Source: Chitinophaga pinensis (GTDB lineage Bacteria > Bacteroidota > Bacteroidia > NS11-12g > UBA9320). Taken from it: 19,536 nucleotides of DNA. The notes under the pieces are model-generated. The model ran no database searches, was not told the DNA's origin, and was given only the letters and a program-made list of their open reading frames with translations. Numbering within the stretch: the first letter of the stretch is position 1; every line of letters starts with the position of its first letter. Where the stretch lies: contig CAMDCQ010000018.1 of assembly GCA_945890595.1 (NCBI GenBank), positions 1-19,536 of the forward strand, read 5' to 3'. Shown here piece after piece: positions 5,669 through 14,045 of the stretch. Both the position numbers and the translations under genes were made by a program.

Positions 5669-7123
5669 ATGACTATGATAAAAATATCAGTAGCAAAAGG
5701 CGATGGAATTGGTCCCGAAATTATGGACGCAGTTCTTTCTGTTTTTGAAGCCGCACAAGTCCCTTTAGCATATGAATTCGTGTCCATGGGAAAAGGCGTT
5801 TATGACCTTGGATATACCACTGGAATGACGGATGAAGCAAAGCAAAGCATCGAGTCTACTGGAATTCTATTTAAAGGACCCATGGAAACACCTAAAGGTG
5901 GCGGAGTAAAAAGTATTAATGTGACCGCAAGAAAAACGTGGAATACGCACTCTAATATCCGAAAATTTCAAACCATAAAAGGAGTAGATACTGTTTTTAG
6001 TAAAGCAGGCATACCTATAAATCTAACTATTGTAAGAGAAAACATAGAAGACACCTACGGAGGAATAGAGCATTATATGACTAAAGATGTGGCTGTAAGT
6101 CGCCGAATCATCTCAAGGCCAGGGTCTGAGCAAGTTATACGTTCGGCTTTTGAAACAGCGCTTAAAGAAGGTTATAGGACCGTAACCTGCGGACATAAGG
6201 CGAATATAATGAAGCTAACGGACGGAATGTTTCTAGACACTTTTTATGAAATAGCAAAAGAATACCCTCAACTCCATGCTGAAGATATCATCGTAGACGC
6301 CTTGTGCATGAAGCTTGTTTGCGCACCTCAAAAGTTTGAGTGCATTGTGCTTACTAACCTGCAAGGAGACATTGTGTCTGACCTTTGTGCTGGACTAGTT
6401 GGTGGCTTAGGCTTTGCCCCGTCCGCTAACATCGGTGATCATATCAAAATATTTGAAGCTGTACACGGCACAGCACCAGATATTGCAGGCAAGAATTTGG
6501 CCAACCCAACCTCGCTTTTAATGAGTGGTGTTTTAATGCTAAATCAACTAGGACTAGAACAATATGGTTCTGCTATTCAAAATGCCCTAATGGCTGCAAT
6601 AGAAAATGGCACACATACCGGAGATTTTGGAGAAAACAGAACAACATCTGTTGGCACTAAAGAGTACACTCAAGCCATTATTAATGCATTACAACTGGAC
6701 AACATAACAGCCAGCCATGTTGATAATTATCAAAAACCAATTTCACCCTCTACCAATAAAATGATGGTGAGCAGTAATGAAATTATAGAAACAGTAGGTA
6801 TTGATATTTTTGTAGAATCAGAGCAACAAGCAAACGACATCGCAACTATCGTTCTACGTCATCTCGATAACGATATGGACTTAACAACTATTACCAATAG
6901 AGGAACTCAAGTTTGGCCAGAAGGTTCTGTATTTACAGACTTAGTAGATACCTATGTGGTTCGTATAGAGAAAAACACTACTGAAATAGTCAAGAAAAAG
7001 AAGTTCATGGAACAAGCCGTCCATTTGTATGACTTCCTCAATATCAGTTCCATCGAGATGCTAATAACCATAGATGGTAAAAGAAAATACTCTCTGGCAC
7101 AAGGCCAAAAAGCAAATGCTTAA
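5669..7123 (+). CDS. icd: NADP-dependent isocitrate dehydrogenase (long, Thermus/Rickettsia-type)
   Basis: This 484-residue enzyme oxidatively decarboxylates isocitrate to 2-oxoglutarate in the citric acid cycle. The beta-decarboxylating dehydrogenase fold is clear: KGDGIGPE at 10-17, a substrate loop with GGGVKSINVTARK, then IVRENIEDTYGGIEH, and the metal/cofactor region LQGDIVSDLCAGLVGGLGFA followed by EAVHGTAPDIAGKNLANPTS. The extra domain of about 140 residues at the C-terminus (after about 345) is the hallmark of the roughly 480-residue subfamily, distinct from the E. coli enzyme of about 416 residues. NADP use is inferred from subfamily membership. ATG 5669 is used; a second in-frame ATG at 5675 is also possible. 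The stop is followed after two bases by the GTG of the next gene, so the two are probably translated from one mRNA. Confidence 0.94.
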   Translation: MTMIKISVAKGDGIGPEIMDAVLSVFEAAQVPLAYEFVSMGKGVYDLGYTTGMTDEAKQSIESTGILFKGPMETPKGGGVKSINVTARKTWNTHSNIRKFQTIKGVDTVFSKAGIPINLTIVRENIEDTYGGIEHYMTKDVAVSRRIISRPGSEQVIRSAFETALKEGYRTVTCGHKANIMKLTDGMFLDTFYEIAKEYPQLHAEDIIVDALCMKLVCAPQKFECIVLTNLQGDIVSDLCAGLVGGLGFAPSANIGDHIKIFEAVHGTAPDIAGKNLANPTSLLMSGVLMLNQLGLEQYGSAIQNALMAAIENGTHTGDFGENRTTSVGTKEYTQAIINALQLDNITASHVDNYQKPISPSTNKMMVSSNEIIETVGIDIFVESEQQANDIATIVLRHLDNDMDLTTITNRGTQVWPEGSVFTDLVDTYVVRIEKNTTEIVKKKKFMEQAVHLYDFLNISSIEMLITIDGKRKYSLAQGQKANA

Positions 7124-7125
7124 AA

Positions 7126-8187
7126 GTGAATACCTCCAGTAATATAACAAGCTATTTTACAGGTAAAAAGCTAATTATTCCCATTTTAATTGGTATACTT
7201 ACTGCTGGTTATTTTTTCTTCCAAGGATTTGACATTAAGGCATACAACAGAATACACTGGACTGCGTTAAGCTCACTTTGGATAGCATGTGCTTTGTTTA
7301 TGGTCGGTACAAGATTGCTAGGATATTCATATAGGCTCATTGTGCTTTCCAATCACCAACTGAGCTGGAAAGAAGCGATACAAATCATTGTTCTTTGGGA
7401 ATTTTCTTCTGCAATATCTCCGGGCATAGTGGGAGGGTCTGCAGCGGCATTTATACTCCTTGCCAAAGAAAAACAAATCAATGCAGGAAAAGGTACTGCG
7501 ATGGTGCTAGCCACATCTTACCTCGATGTATTATTTTACGTCTTAGCCGCACCATTTTTATGGTTATTTGTAAAGACCTCAGAAGTAATCCCTACACATA
7601 TCAACTATGTATCAGGTACGCAAATTCAATATTTGTTTTTGGTAGCTTACGCACTCTTTCTAGCTTGGTGTATTCTAATTTTTGTTGGCCTCTTCTTTAA
7701 GCCGCAATCTATAAAGAGGTTAGCTCTCTGGATTTTTAAACTCCCTGTCCTAATTAGATATAAAAATAAGGTCGTAATCTGGGGAGATAATTTAGTAGCG
7801 GCATCCTCTAACTTCAGAAAGGAGCCTGCAGTATACTGGTTAAAAGCCTTTGGGGGTACCCTGGTTGCGTGGATTTCGCGATTTCTATTGGTTAATTTTT
7901 TAATCTTAGCTCTAGGCAACGGTACTTCTGTTGCTACCATATTTGCAAAACAGCTGGTGATGTGGGGGGCTCTCATGGTTCCAATTACACCTGGAGCTGT
8001 AGGTATGGCCGAATGGCTGTTTAGTGGATTTATGGGAGAATACTTCGCAAATGCACAACTTTCCAATACTACCGCTTTACTCTGGCGATTATTGAGTTAT
8101 TGGCCTTACCTATTTGCCGGAATAATTGTTTTTCCTGTTTGGTATAATCGCGTTAACAAAAACATCAAGTCTAAATCCAGCATTTAA
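7126..8187 (+). CDS. Flippase-like integral membrane protein (lysylphosphatidylglycerol synthase TM family)
   Basis: This 353-residue polytopic membrane protein has about seven or eight hydrophobic segments, the first near residues 15-32. It resembles the UPF0104/LPG synthase transmembrane family: the motif ALFMVGTRLLGYSYRL after helix 2, EFSSAISPGIVGGSAAAFIL, and MVPITPGAVGMAEWLFSGFM near 280-300 are typical of these flippase-like proteins. The soluble aminoacyl-transferase domain of MprF is absent, so lysyl-lipid synthesis is not supported. A lipid or glycolipid transport role in the inner membrane is only inference. It starts with GTG two bases after the isocitrate dehydrogenase stop, so it is coupled to a citric acid cycle gene without an obvious functional link. 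It ends in a Lys/Ser-rich tail. No terminator is visible in the 87 bases before pdxA. Confidence 0.82.
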   Translation: MNTSSNITSYFTGKKLIIPILIGILTAGYFFFQGFDIKAYNRIHWTALSSLWIACALFMVGTRLLGYSYRLIVLSNHQLSWKEAIQIIVLWEFSSAISPGIVGGSAAAFILLAKEKQINAGKGTAMVLATSYLDVLFYVLAAPFLWLFVKTSEVIPTHINYVSGTQIQYLFLVAYALFLAWCILIFVGLFFKPQSIKRLALWIFKLPVLIRYKNKVVIWGDNLVAASSNFRKEPAVYWLKAFGGTLVAWISRFLLVNFLILALGNGTSVATIFAKQLVMWGALMVPITPGAVGMAEWLFSGFMGEYFANAQLSNTTALLWRLLSYWPYLFAGIIVFPVWYNRVNKNIKSKSSI

Positions 8188-8258
8188 TGTCGGGCAAGCT
8201 GCCTGCATCTGAATTGTCATGAATTTTAAAACAACCCTTTTTAGTGATTTAGAAACCC

Positions 8259-8266
8259 TACATTTG
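8259..8266 (+). promoter_or_regulatory. -7 promoter element of pdxA (TACATTTG)
   Basis: An exact TAnnTTTG match ends eight bases before the pdxA ATG at 8275, predicting a transcript with almost no 5' leader. There is no convincing -33 TTG at the expected distance. Confidence 0.55.
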
Positions 8267-8274
8267 CGTTTCAA

Positions 8275-9351
8275 ATGAGTAACAAACCGTATATAGGCAT
8301 AACTGTTGGTGATTTTAATGGCATAGGGCCTGAGTTAATACTCAAAACACTCGGCAACAACCTTGTGTTTAACTACTGCACTCCTGTGGTATATGCAACA
8401 CCCTATATACTTAAGTTCTATGCAGACCTCTTGGGATATTCAGCCTTAGAAACAAATATAGTAAAGCGAAAAGAAGATCTTAAAGCGGGAGTAGTAAACC
8501 TACGTATTTGCAGTACTGATCGAATTGAAATCACTCCAGGAAAAGCCAGTTTACAAGGTGGTAAACTCGCTTTTGATGCTTTAAATATTGCGGTTTCGGA
8601 TGTAAAAAATGGTATTATTCAAGATATTCTTACTGCACCCATAGACAAGCAAATGTGCGCTGAAGCAGGAATGACCTCTAATGGGCATACTCAGTTTTTT
8701 GCAGAAGCATTTCAGTCTGACGTACAAATGATTTTGGTAAGTGATGATTTACGAGTAGCAATGGTAACCGGGCACACAGCCCTAAGTAACGTTACAAGTA
8801 CGCTCAGTATTGACAAAATAGTAGATACCATTAAATTGCTTCATACTAATTTAATTTCCGATTTTGGTATAAAAAAACCTAAAATAGCCGTTTTAGGCGT
8901 CAACCCTCATGGAGGGGATAACGGACTTATGGGAAGAGAAGAAATAGATTTAATAAAACCTGCTGTAGCTCAAGCGCAAGAAGCTGGTATTTTGGTAATC
9001 GGGCCTTATCCCCCAGACGGATTTTTTGGTAGTGACAATGCGCGTAATTTTGATGGAATCGTAGGAATGTACCATGACCAAGTTCTTATTCCTTTTAAGC
9101 AAATAGCTTTTAAAGATGGAATTAATTTTTCTGCAGGCTTACCTATTATAAGAACTAGCCCCGATCACGGAACTGCTTATGATATTGCCGGCAAAGGTGA
9201 AGCCGATACCTCATCTTTCATTAACGCATTATACCTTATAAACAGGGTGCACCGCAATCGGGCTGCTTATTTTGATCAAAGCGTAACCCCGTTATCTTTC
9301 AAAGAACATAGAAGGGAAAAATTCAGTATTGGTGTTCCTGATTTAAGATAA
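8275..9351 (+). CDS. pdxA: 4-hydroxythreonine-4-phosphate dehydrogenase
   Basis: This 358-residue enzyme catalyses NAD-dependent oxidation of 4-phosphohydroxy-L-threonine in the DXP-dependent pyridoxal 5'-phosphate pathway. Visible family features are GDFNGIGPE (12-20; many homologues have GDPAGIGPE), TAPIDK (120-125), SNGHTQFFAE (135-144), GVNPHGGDNGLMGREE (207-222), MYHDQVLIPFK (264-274) and SPDHGTAYDIAGK (294-306). The three histidines expected to hold the active-site metal in PdxA are present as His167 (VTGHT), His211 and His266. Length and start fit the family. It is downstream of the membrane protein gene but has its own promoter element. The next promoter lies only 35 bases beyond its stop, so it seems to be a separate unit from the lipid operon. 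Confidence 0.96.
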   Translation: MSNKPYIGITVGDFNGIGPELILKTLGNNLVFNYCTPVVYATPYILKFYADLLGYSALETNIVKRKEDLKAGVVNLRICSTDRIEITPGKASLQGGKLAFDALNIAVSDVKNGIIQDILTAPIDKQMCAEAGMTSNGHTQFFAEAFQSDVQMILVSDDLRVAMVTGHTALSNVTSTLSIDKIVDTIKLLHTNLISDFGIKKPKIAVLGVNPHGGDNGLMGREEIDLIKPAVAQAQEAGILVIGPYPPDGFFGSDNARNFDGIVGMYHDQVLIPFKQIAFKDGINFSAGLPIIRTSPDHGTAYDIAGKGEADTSSFINALYLINRVHRNRAAYFDQSVTPLSFKEHRREKFSIGVPDLR

Positions 9352-9365
9352 CTTGTGAATAATAC

Positions 9366-9394
9366 TTGAAATTTACGCAGAATAATTACCTTTG
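9366..9394 (+). promoter_or_regulatory. Promoter of the yceD-rpmF-plsX-fabH-accB-accC operon
   Basis: TTG at 9366-9368 and TACCTTTG at 9387-9394 are separated by 18 bases, the best -33/-7 pair in this window. The expected start site falls about 8-10 bases before the ATG at 9408. This decides the start of the first gene, because a longer reading from 9366 would begin inside the promoter. Confidence 0.65.
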
Positions 9395-9407
9395 CACACT
9401 TTTTACA

Positions 9408-9908
9408 ATGAAGCTATCAGATTTCGATATTGATTTTATCAAATTTAAAAACGAAAAAGATCAGTTTCATTTTGAAATGAATAATACGTTCTTTGGTTTG
9501 AAAGAAAATAGCCTATATCATTCTGGTGATATAGATGTAGTTGTCACTTGCGAAAGAAATGAGAATACAATATCAGTAGATTATCTATTGAATGGTAGGG
9601 TAACTGGAGAGTGCGAAAGATGCTTAGATGACATAGAATTAGAAGTAAAAATCACTCATAATGAGTTGATTAAACTAACTCCTAATGACAGTTTACTAAG
9701 AGAAGAAAACTACATCTCCATTCACCATCCGGTATATAATATATATGATACACTGTATGAACAGGTATGTATACATATGCCGTTAAGAAAGATTTGCGAG
9801 AACTCGACCAAAAAACAAGAATGCAAAATAGACCACCATCTAAGTACTTCTACTGATGAACCAATAGAAGACGAAAGATGGTCACAATTAAAAAAAATTA
9901 TAAAATAA
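9408..9908 (+). CDS. YceD/DUF177 family protein
   Basis: This 166-residue protein is the DUF177 (YceD) family member that precedes the L32 gene in very many bacteria. Recognisable features are the CERCLDDIELEV region, with the Cys-x2-Cys pair at 69 and 72 that is conserved in the family, and the stretch with YEQVCIHMPLRKICE toward the C-terminus. The final part is charged and Lys-rich. In plants and E. coli the family has been tied to 23S rRNA or large-subunit accumulation; here that role is inferred from family and position only. ATG 9408 was preferred to the in-frame start at 9366 because the promoter lies between. The stop is four bases before the L32 start, so the two are co-translated. 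Confidence 0.9.
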   Translation: MKLSDFDIDFIKFKNEKDQFHFEMNNTFFGLKENSLYHSGDIDVVVTCERNENTISVDYLLNGRVTGECERCLDDIELEVKITHNELIKLTPNDSLLREENYISIHHPVYNIYDTLYEQVCIHMPLRKICENSTKKQECKIDHHLSTSTDEPIEDERWSQLKKIIK

Positions 9909-9912
9909 TAAA

Positions 9913-10098
9913 ATGGCACATCCTAAACGTAAGATCTCCAAAACAAGAAGAGACAAAAGAAGAACACATTACAAATTAGGTGATAGACAATTGCACAGAG
10001 ATCCAGTTACTGGAGATGTCCACTTGTACCACCGTTTGAATTTAGAAACTGGCATGTACAGAGGTGTGCAAGTTATAGAATCTAAAAACGCCGAATAA
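9913..10098 (+). CDS. rpmF: 50S ribosomal protein L32
   Basis: This 61-residue basic protein begins MAHPKRKISKTRRDKRRTHY, the typical L32 opening. It continues through a RDPVTGDVHLYHRLN segment, ending in YRGVQVIESKNAE. It is part of the large ribosomal subunit near the peptidyl transferase region. Many L32 proteins carry four zinc-binding cysteines; this one has none, so it is the zinc-independent (C-minus) form common in Bacteroidota. It is tightly packed between yceD and plsX (four and six bases), the classic arrangement linking ribosome and membrane lipid synthesis. Confidence 0.97.
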   Translation: MAHPKRKISKTRRDKRRTHYKLGDRQLHRDPVTGDVHLYHRLNLETGMYRGVQVIESKNAE

Positions 10099-10104
10099 AA
10101 GCTT

Positions 10105-11052
10105 ATGAGAATTGGCATAGATGCCATGGGGGGTGATTTTGCCCCTTTAGAATGTGTGAAAGGCGTAGTAGCTGAAGCAAAAACTGAAAATTGTGAATTT
10201 CAGTTTTTTGTGTTTGGTGAAAAAGAAGCTCTTGAGCCCTTTCAGGAGGAACTAAATCTACCCAACATTACCGTTTTGTACACTGGTGAAAGCATCGGAA
10301 TGGCGGAGCACGCCACCAAAGCAGTAGCATCTAAAAAAGAATCTAGTATTAACGTAGGAATGCACTATTTGGCAACAGGCCAAATAGATGCCTTTTGTAG
10401 TGCCGGAAATACGGGTGCTATGATGGTATCAGCATTGTATACCGTAAAAACTATAGAAGGTGTCGAACGTCCTGCGCTACCATCTGTTTTGCCTCAACGA
10501 AGCGGCACTATTGGTGTATTGCTAGACGTAGGTGCAAACAGTGATGTGAAAGCGGAAACGTTGGCCAAGTTTAGTGTATTAGGCAGTGAATTTGCCAAAG
10601 CGGTTTATAATATTGAAAATCCTCGCGTTGGTCTAGTAAATATTGGTGAAGAAGAAGAAAAAGGAAATCTCCTAACTAAAGCTGCATATCCACTTCTAAA
10701 AGCTCAGAAAGGTATAAATTTCATAGGCAATGTAGAAGGTCGTCATCTTTTTATGGATAGTGTTGACGTAGCAGTTTGTGATGGTTTCACCGGAAATGTA
10801 ATCGTTAAAACATGTGAAGGATTTTTCTATAATTTATTGAAACGAGGTGTGAATGATGAGTTCTTAAACCTCTTTAATTTCGAACATTATGGTGGCACGC
10901 CTATTCTTGGGGTGCGCAAGCCAGTAATAATAGGTCACGGCATTTCTAAAGAAAAAACGTTTAGAAACATGATCAAACTTGCTAAAAATGTAGTGGATTC
11001 TAAATTGATTGAAAAGATTGAAGAATCTTTTTCTGCATCTACCAGTAGTTAA
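10105..11052 (+). CDS. plsX: Phosphate acyltransferase PlsX
   Basis: This 315-residue enzyme converts acyl-ACP and phosphate to acyl-phosphate, the donor used by PlsY for glycerol-3-phosphate acylation in phospholipid synthesis. The N-terminus MRIGIDAMGGDFAPLECVKG is diagnostic. Other family blocks are MAEHATKAVASKKESSINVG, the FCSAGNTGAMM stretch, LDVGANSDVKAETLAKF, VGLVNIGEEEEKGN and VAVCDGFTGNVIVKTCEGF. Length is normal. The protein is expected to be soluble and associated with the inner face of the membrane. It lies six bases after rpmF and 19 bases before fabH, the standard plsX-fabH order. No regulatory sequence such as a FapR site was recognised. Confidence 0.97.
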   Translation: MRIGIDAMGGDFAPLECVKGVVAEAKTENCEFQFFVFGEKEALEPFQEELNLPNITVLYTGESIGMAEHATKAVASKKESSINVGMHYLATGQIDAFCSAGNTGAMMVSALYTVKTIEGVERPALPSVLPQRSGTIGVLLDVGANSDVKAETLAKFSVLGSEFAKAVYNIENPRVGLVNIGEEEEKGNLLTKAAYPLLKAQKGINFIGNVEGRHLFMDSVDVAVCDGFTGNVIVKTCEGFFYNLLKRGVNDEFLNLFNFEHYGGTPILGVRKPVIIGHGISKEKTFRNMIKLAKNVVDSKLIEKIEESFSASTSS

Positions 11053-11071
11053 CCAACCAAAAACCAAAGAT

Positions 11072-12055
11072 ATGCGAGCAGCTATAACAGCAGTAGGAGG
11101 GTATGTTCCAGACAAGATCGTAACAAATAAAGATTTAGAAAAGTTGGTGGACACCACTGACGAATGGATACTATCTCGTACAGGTATAAAAGAAAGACGA
11201 AAAATGGAAGATGGCACTGCAACTAGTGATATTTGCGTAGTGGCCATTAATCAAATTCTTGCTAAAAAGAATCTCAACCCACAAGACATAGATCTTATTA
11301 TTGTGGCAACTGTTACCCCAGATCACGTTTTTCCAGCTACAGCGAATATTGTTGCTAATAAAATAGGTGCTATCAATGCATGGGGGTATGATGTTAGCGC
11401 GGCTTGTTCAGGATTTTTATTTGCCTTAGAAACAGGTAGCAAATTCATAGAATGTGGTAAGCATAAAAAAGTGATCGTTTGTGGCGCTGATAAAATGTCC
11501 GCCATTGTAAATTACCAAGACAGAAATACATGTGTTATTTTTGGTGATGGCGGTGGAGCTGTACTTCTCGAGCCATCCGAAGACGAGAACGGGATCATAG
11601 ATAGTATCTTGAGAAGTGACGGTTCTGGTCAAGAATTTTTACATCAAAAAGCAGGTGGGTCATTACACCCGCCCACGCATGAAACCATTGACGCTAGAAT
11701 GCACTATGTGCATCAAGAGGGTAAAACCGTATTTAAGTTTGCCGTAACCAATATGGCTGAAGTAAGCCGTCAAATAATGGACAGAAATAACCTAACCGGC
11801 GATTCGGTTGATTACTTATGTGCACACCAAGCTAACCTTCGAATAATAGACGCAACCGCAAAACGCATGGAACTAGACGATAGTAAAGTGCTAATTAATA
11901 TTGAAAAATACGGCAATACCACTGCTGGTACGATTCCATTATTGTTTTCCGATTTCGAATCAAAATTCAAGAAAGGAGACAATATAGTGTTGGCTGCTTT
12001 TGGTGGCGGTTTTACTTGGGGAGCTATTTACCTGAAATGGGCTTATAATTCATAA
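11072..12055 (+). CDS. fabH: Beta-ketoacyl-ACP synthase III (FabH)
   Basis: This 327-residue condensing enzyme starts fatty acid chains by joining an acyl-CoA primer to malonyl-ACP. The Cys-His-Asn catalytic triad is in place: Cys112 in DVSAACSGFLFAL, His252 in CAHQANLRI and Asn282 in KYGNTTAGTIPL. The N-terminal part shows the family pattern TTDEWILSRTGIKERR (28-43), and the C-terminus has LAAFGGGFTWGA. The ATG at 11072 begins MRAAITAVGGYVP, exactly where FabH proteins start. An upstream in-frame ATG at 11009 would overlap plsX and add 21 unrelated residues, so I rejected it. It follows plsX by 19 bases and precedes accB by 42 bases in the lipid operon. Confidence 0.97.
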   Translation: MRAAITAVGGYVPDKIVTNKDLEKLVDTTDEWILSRTGIKERRKMEDGTATSDICVVAINQILAKKNLNPQDIDLIIVATVTPDHVFPATANIVANKIGAINAWGYDVSAACSGFLFALETGSKFIECGKHKKVIVCGADKMSAIVNYQDRNTCVIFGDGGGAVLLEPSEDENGIIDSILRSDGSGQEFLHQKAGGSLHPPTHETIDARMHYVHQEGKTVFKFAVTNMAEVSRQIMDRNNLTGDSVDYLCAHQANLRIIDATAKRMELDDSKVLINIEKYGNTTAGTIPLLFSDFESKFKKGDNIVLAAFGGGFTWGAIYLKWAYNS

Positions 12056-12097
12056 ACATTAAACTAATTTAATTATTTTCGTTAAAGATTACCAGTT

Positions 12098-12559
12098 ATG
12101 GACTTAAAAGAAATTCAAACCTTAATCAAATTTATTTCGTCATCTCTTGTTGATGAAGTTTCTATTGAGCAAAAAGATTTTAAGATTAACATTAAAAGAA
12201 ATTTGCCGCCAGTTGCTGCGCCTTTAGCTGCGGCTCCACAACAGATTACTGTAAGTGCCCCGGTAGCAATGCTACCACCAGTTGCAGATGCACCTGTTGC
12301 TGCGGCACCAATAACAAATACCATAGAGCTAAAATCTCCAATGATTGGCACATTCTATCGTAAATCAGCTCCAGACAAACCTGTATTTGTTGAAGTAGGT
12401 GACGTTATTGAAAAAGGTCAGGTTATATGTATAATCGAAGCAATGAAATTGTTCAATGAGATTGAGGCAGAAGCAAGTGGCAGAGTTGTAAAAATATTGG
12501 TTGATGATTCTCAACCCGTAGAATACGACCAACCGCTTCTCCTTATCGAACCAATTTAA
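12098..12559 (+). CDS. accB: Acetyl-CoA carboxylase biotin carboxyl carrier protein
   Basis: This 153-residue protein carries biotin between the biotin carboxylase and carboxyltransferase parts of acetyl-CoA carboxylase. Residues 1-34 form the N-terminal segment (MDLKEIQTLIKFISSS). Residues about 36-72 are a flexible Pro/Ala-rich linker. Residues about 75-153 are the biotinyl domain, with SPMIGTFYRKSAPDKP (the thumb-type insertion) and the biotinylation motif EAMK, so the modified lysine is Lys117. It is followed by accC with only ten bases between the accB stop and the accC ATG. A weak TATTTTCG element at 12074-12081 might be an internal promoter, but it has one mismatch. Bacteroidota often have efp between fabH and accB; here that gene is absent. 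Confidence 0.97.
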   Translation: MDLKEIQTLIKFISSSLVDEVSIEQKDFKINIKRNLPPVAAPLAAAPQQITVSAPVAMLPPVADAPVAAAPITNTIELKSPMIGTFYRKSAPDKPVFVEVGDVIEKGQVICIIEAMKLFNEIEAEASGRVVKILVDDSQPVEYDQPLLLIEPI

Positions 12560-12569
12560 CTTGCCTTCC

Positions 12570-13910
12570 ATGTTCAAAAAAATACTAATTGCAAATAGAG
12601 GAGAAATTGCTCTCCGAGTTATACGTACCTGTAAAGAAATGGGTATTGCTACCGTAGCAGTGTATTCTACTGCAGATAAGGATAGCTTACACGTAAGATT
12701 TGCAGATGAAGCTGTATGTATAGGTCCACCACCTAGTAGTCAGTCTTATTTATGCATGCCCAATATTATAGCAGCTGCTGAAATTACCAATGCAGACGCT
12801 ATTCACCCTGGTTATGGTTTCTTATCTGAAAATGCTAAGTTTTCAGAAATGTGCCGTGATCACGGAATCAAATTTATAGGTGCAAGCCCAGAAATGATTA
12901 ATGGTATGGGTGATAAGTCAAATGCCAAAGCCACGATGATTGCTGCAGGTGTTCCTTGTGTACCAGGTTCTGATGGTTTGCTTAAAGATGAAAAAGATGG
13001 TCTTAAAGTAGCTAAAGAAATAGGCTACCCAGTAATGCTAAAAGCCACCGCTGGCGGCGGAGGTAGAGGTATGCGCCTTATATGGAAAGAAGAAGACTTC
13101 GTAGATGCATGGAATAGTGCTCGTACTGAATCTAAAGCAGCCTTTGGTAATGATGCCATGTATCTTGAAAAGTTTGTAGAAGAACCAAGACACATAGAGA
13201 TACAAATTGCAGGAGACCAATATGGTAAAGTTTGTCACCTGTCCGAAAGAGATTGCTCTATTCAACGGAGACACCAAAAATTACTAGAAGAAGCACCCTC
13301 CCCTTTTGCGGATGAAGACCTTAGAACTAGAATGGGTGAAGCTGCTATCAAAGCAGGTGAGTCTATTGGGTATGAAGGCGTAGGAACAGTCGAGTTTCTA
13401 GTAGATAAGTTTAAAAATTTCTACTTCATGGAAATGAACGTACGAATACAAGTAGAACATCCTGTTACGGAAGAGGTTATTAATTTTGACTTAATTAAAG
13501 AGCAAATCAAAATAGCCGCAGGACACCCCATAAGCGGCAAAAACTACTTGCCTCAAAAACATTCAATCGAGTGTCGAATAAATGCTGAAGATCCTTACAA
13601 CGACTTTAGACCAAGTCCAGGGAAAATTGAAGTGCTTCACAAACCAGGAGGTCATGGAGTACGCATAGATTCACATATTTATGCAGGATACACCGTTCCC
13701 CCTCATTACGACTCTATGATTGCTAAACTTATTGTTTCTGCTCAAACTAGAGAAGAATGTATCGTAAAAATGGAACGTGCTTTGTCCGAATTTGTGATAG
13801 AAGGCATAAAAACAACTATACCTTTACACCTTAAACTTATGCAAGACCCAGACTTTAGAGCTGGTAATTTTACCACCAAGTTTATGGAAACATTTGATAT
13901 TAATAAGTAA
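12570..13910 (+). CDS. accC: Acetyl-CoA carboxylase biotin carboxylase subunit
   Basis: This 446-residue enzyme uses ATP and bicarbonate to carboxylate the biotin on AccB. It begins MFKKILIANRGEIALRVIRT, the canonical N-terminus. The biotin carboxylase N-terminal domain covers about 1-112 (including HPGYGFLSEN). The ATP-grasp domain follows, with Lys116, KATAGGGGRGMRL (158-170), HIEIQIAGDQYG, and MEMNVRIQVEHPVTEE, which holds the catalytic Arg/Gln/Glu. The C-terminal domain includes HSIECRINAEDPYNDFRPSPG. I chose ATG 12570 over an in-frame TTG at 12561, since the ATG gives the usual N-terminus. It is the last gene of the operon, with the terminator beginning 21 bases later. No carboxyltransferase genes are in the window. 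Confidence 0.97.
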   Translation: MFKKILIANRGEIALRVIRTCKEMGIATVAVYSTADKDSLHVRFADEAVCIGPPPSSQSYLCMPNIIAAAEITNADAIHPGYGFLSENAKFSEMCRDHGIKFIGASPEMINGMGDKSNAKATMIAAGVPCVPGSDGLLKDEKDGLKVAKEIGYPVMLKATAGGGGRGMRLIWKEEDFVDAWNSARTESKAAFGNDAMYLEKFVEEPRHIEIQIAGDQYGKVCHLSERDCSIQRRHQKLLEEAPSPFADEDLRTRMGEAAIKAGESIGYEGVGTVEFLVDKFKNFYFMEMNVRIQVEHPVTEEVINFDLIKEQIKIAAGHPISGKNYLPQKHSIECRINAEDPYNDFRPSPGKIEVLHKPGGHGVRIDSHIYAGYTVPPHYDSMIAKLIVSAQTREECIVKMERALSEFVIEGIKTTIPLHLKLMQDPDFRAGNFTTKFMETFDINK

Positions 13911-13931
13911 TTAGAAAATATCAAATACCAT

Positions 13932-13971
13932 AAAAAAGCGGTAAGTAATCAAGTTACTTACCGCTTTTTTT
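13932..13971. terminator. Bidirectional terminator between accC and the T9SS-cargo gene
   Basis: GCGGTAAGTAA (13938-13948) pairs perfectly with TTACTTACCGC (13954-13964) around a five-base loop. It is flanked by six A residues on the left and seven T residues on the right. It can therefore end accC on the plus strand and the converging gene that stops at 14046 on the minus strand. Confidence 0.93.
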
Positions 13972-14045
13972 ATACCACAATTATAGAGTATTCGTTTTTT
14001 AGATACTCTCTTTCTCGGGATATGTCGTTGAAACTATAATAACCC

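Noticed and set aside
7647..8066. Minus-strand open frame opposite the flippase-like membrane protein
   Set aside because: It lies wholly inside a well-supported gene and shows no family features; it is a shadow of membrane-protein codons.
11009..11071. Upstream start for FabH
   Set aside because: It overlaps the end of plsX and adds residues not seen in FabH; the ATG at 11072 gives the canonical N-terminus.
12561..12569. TTG start for AccC three codons upstream
   Set aside because: The ATG at 12570 begins exactly where biotin carboxylases normally start.
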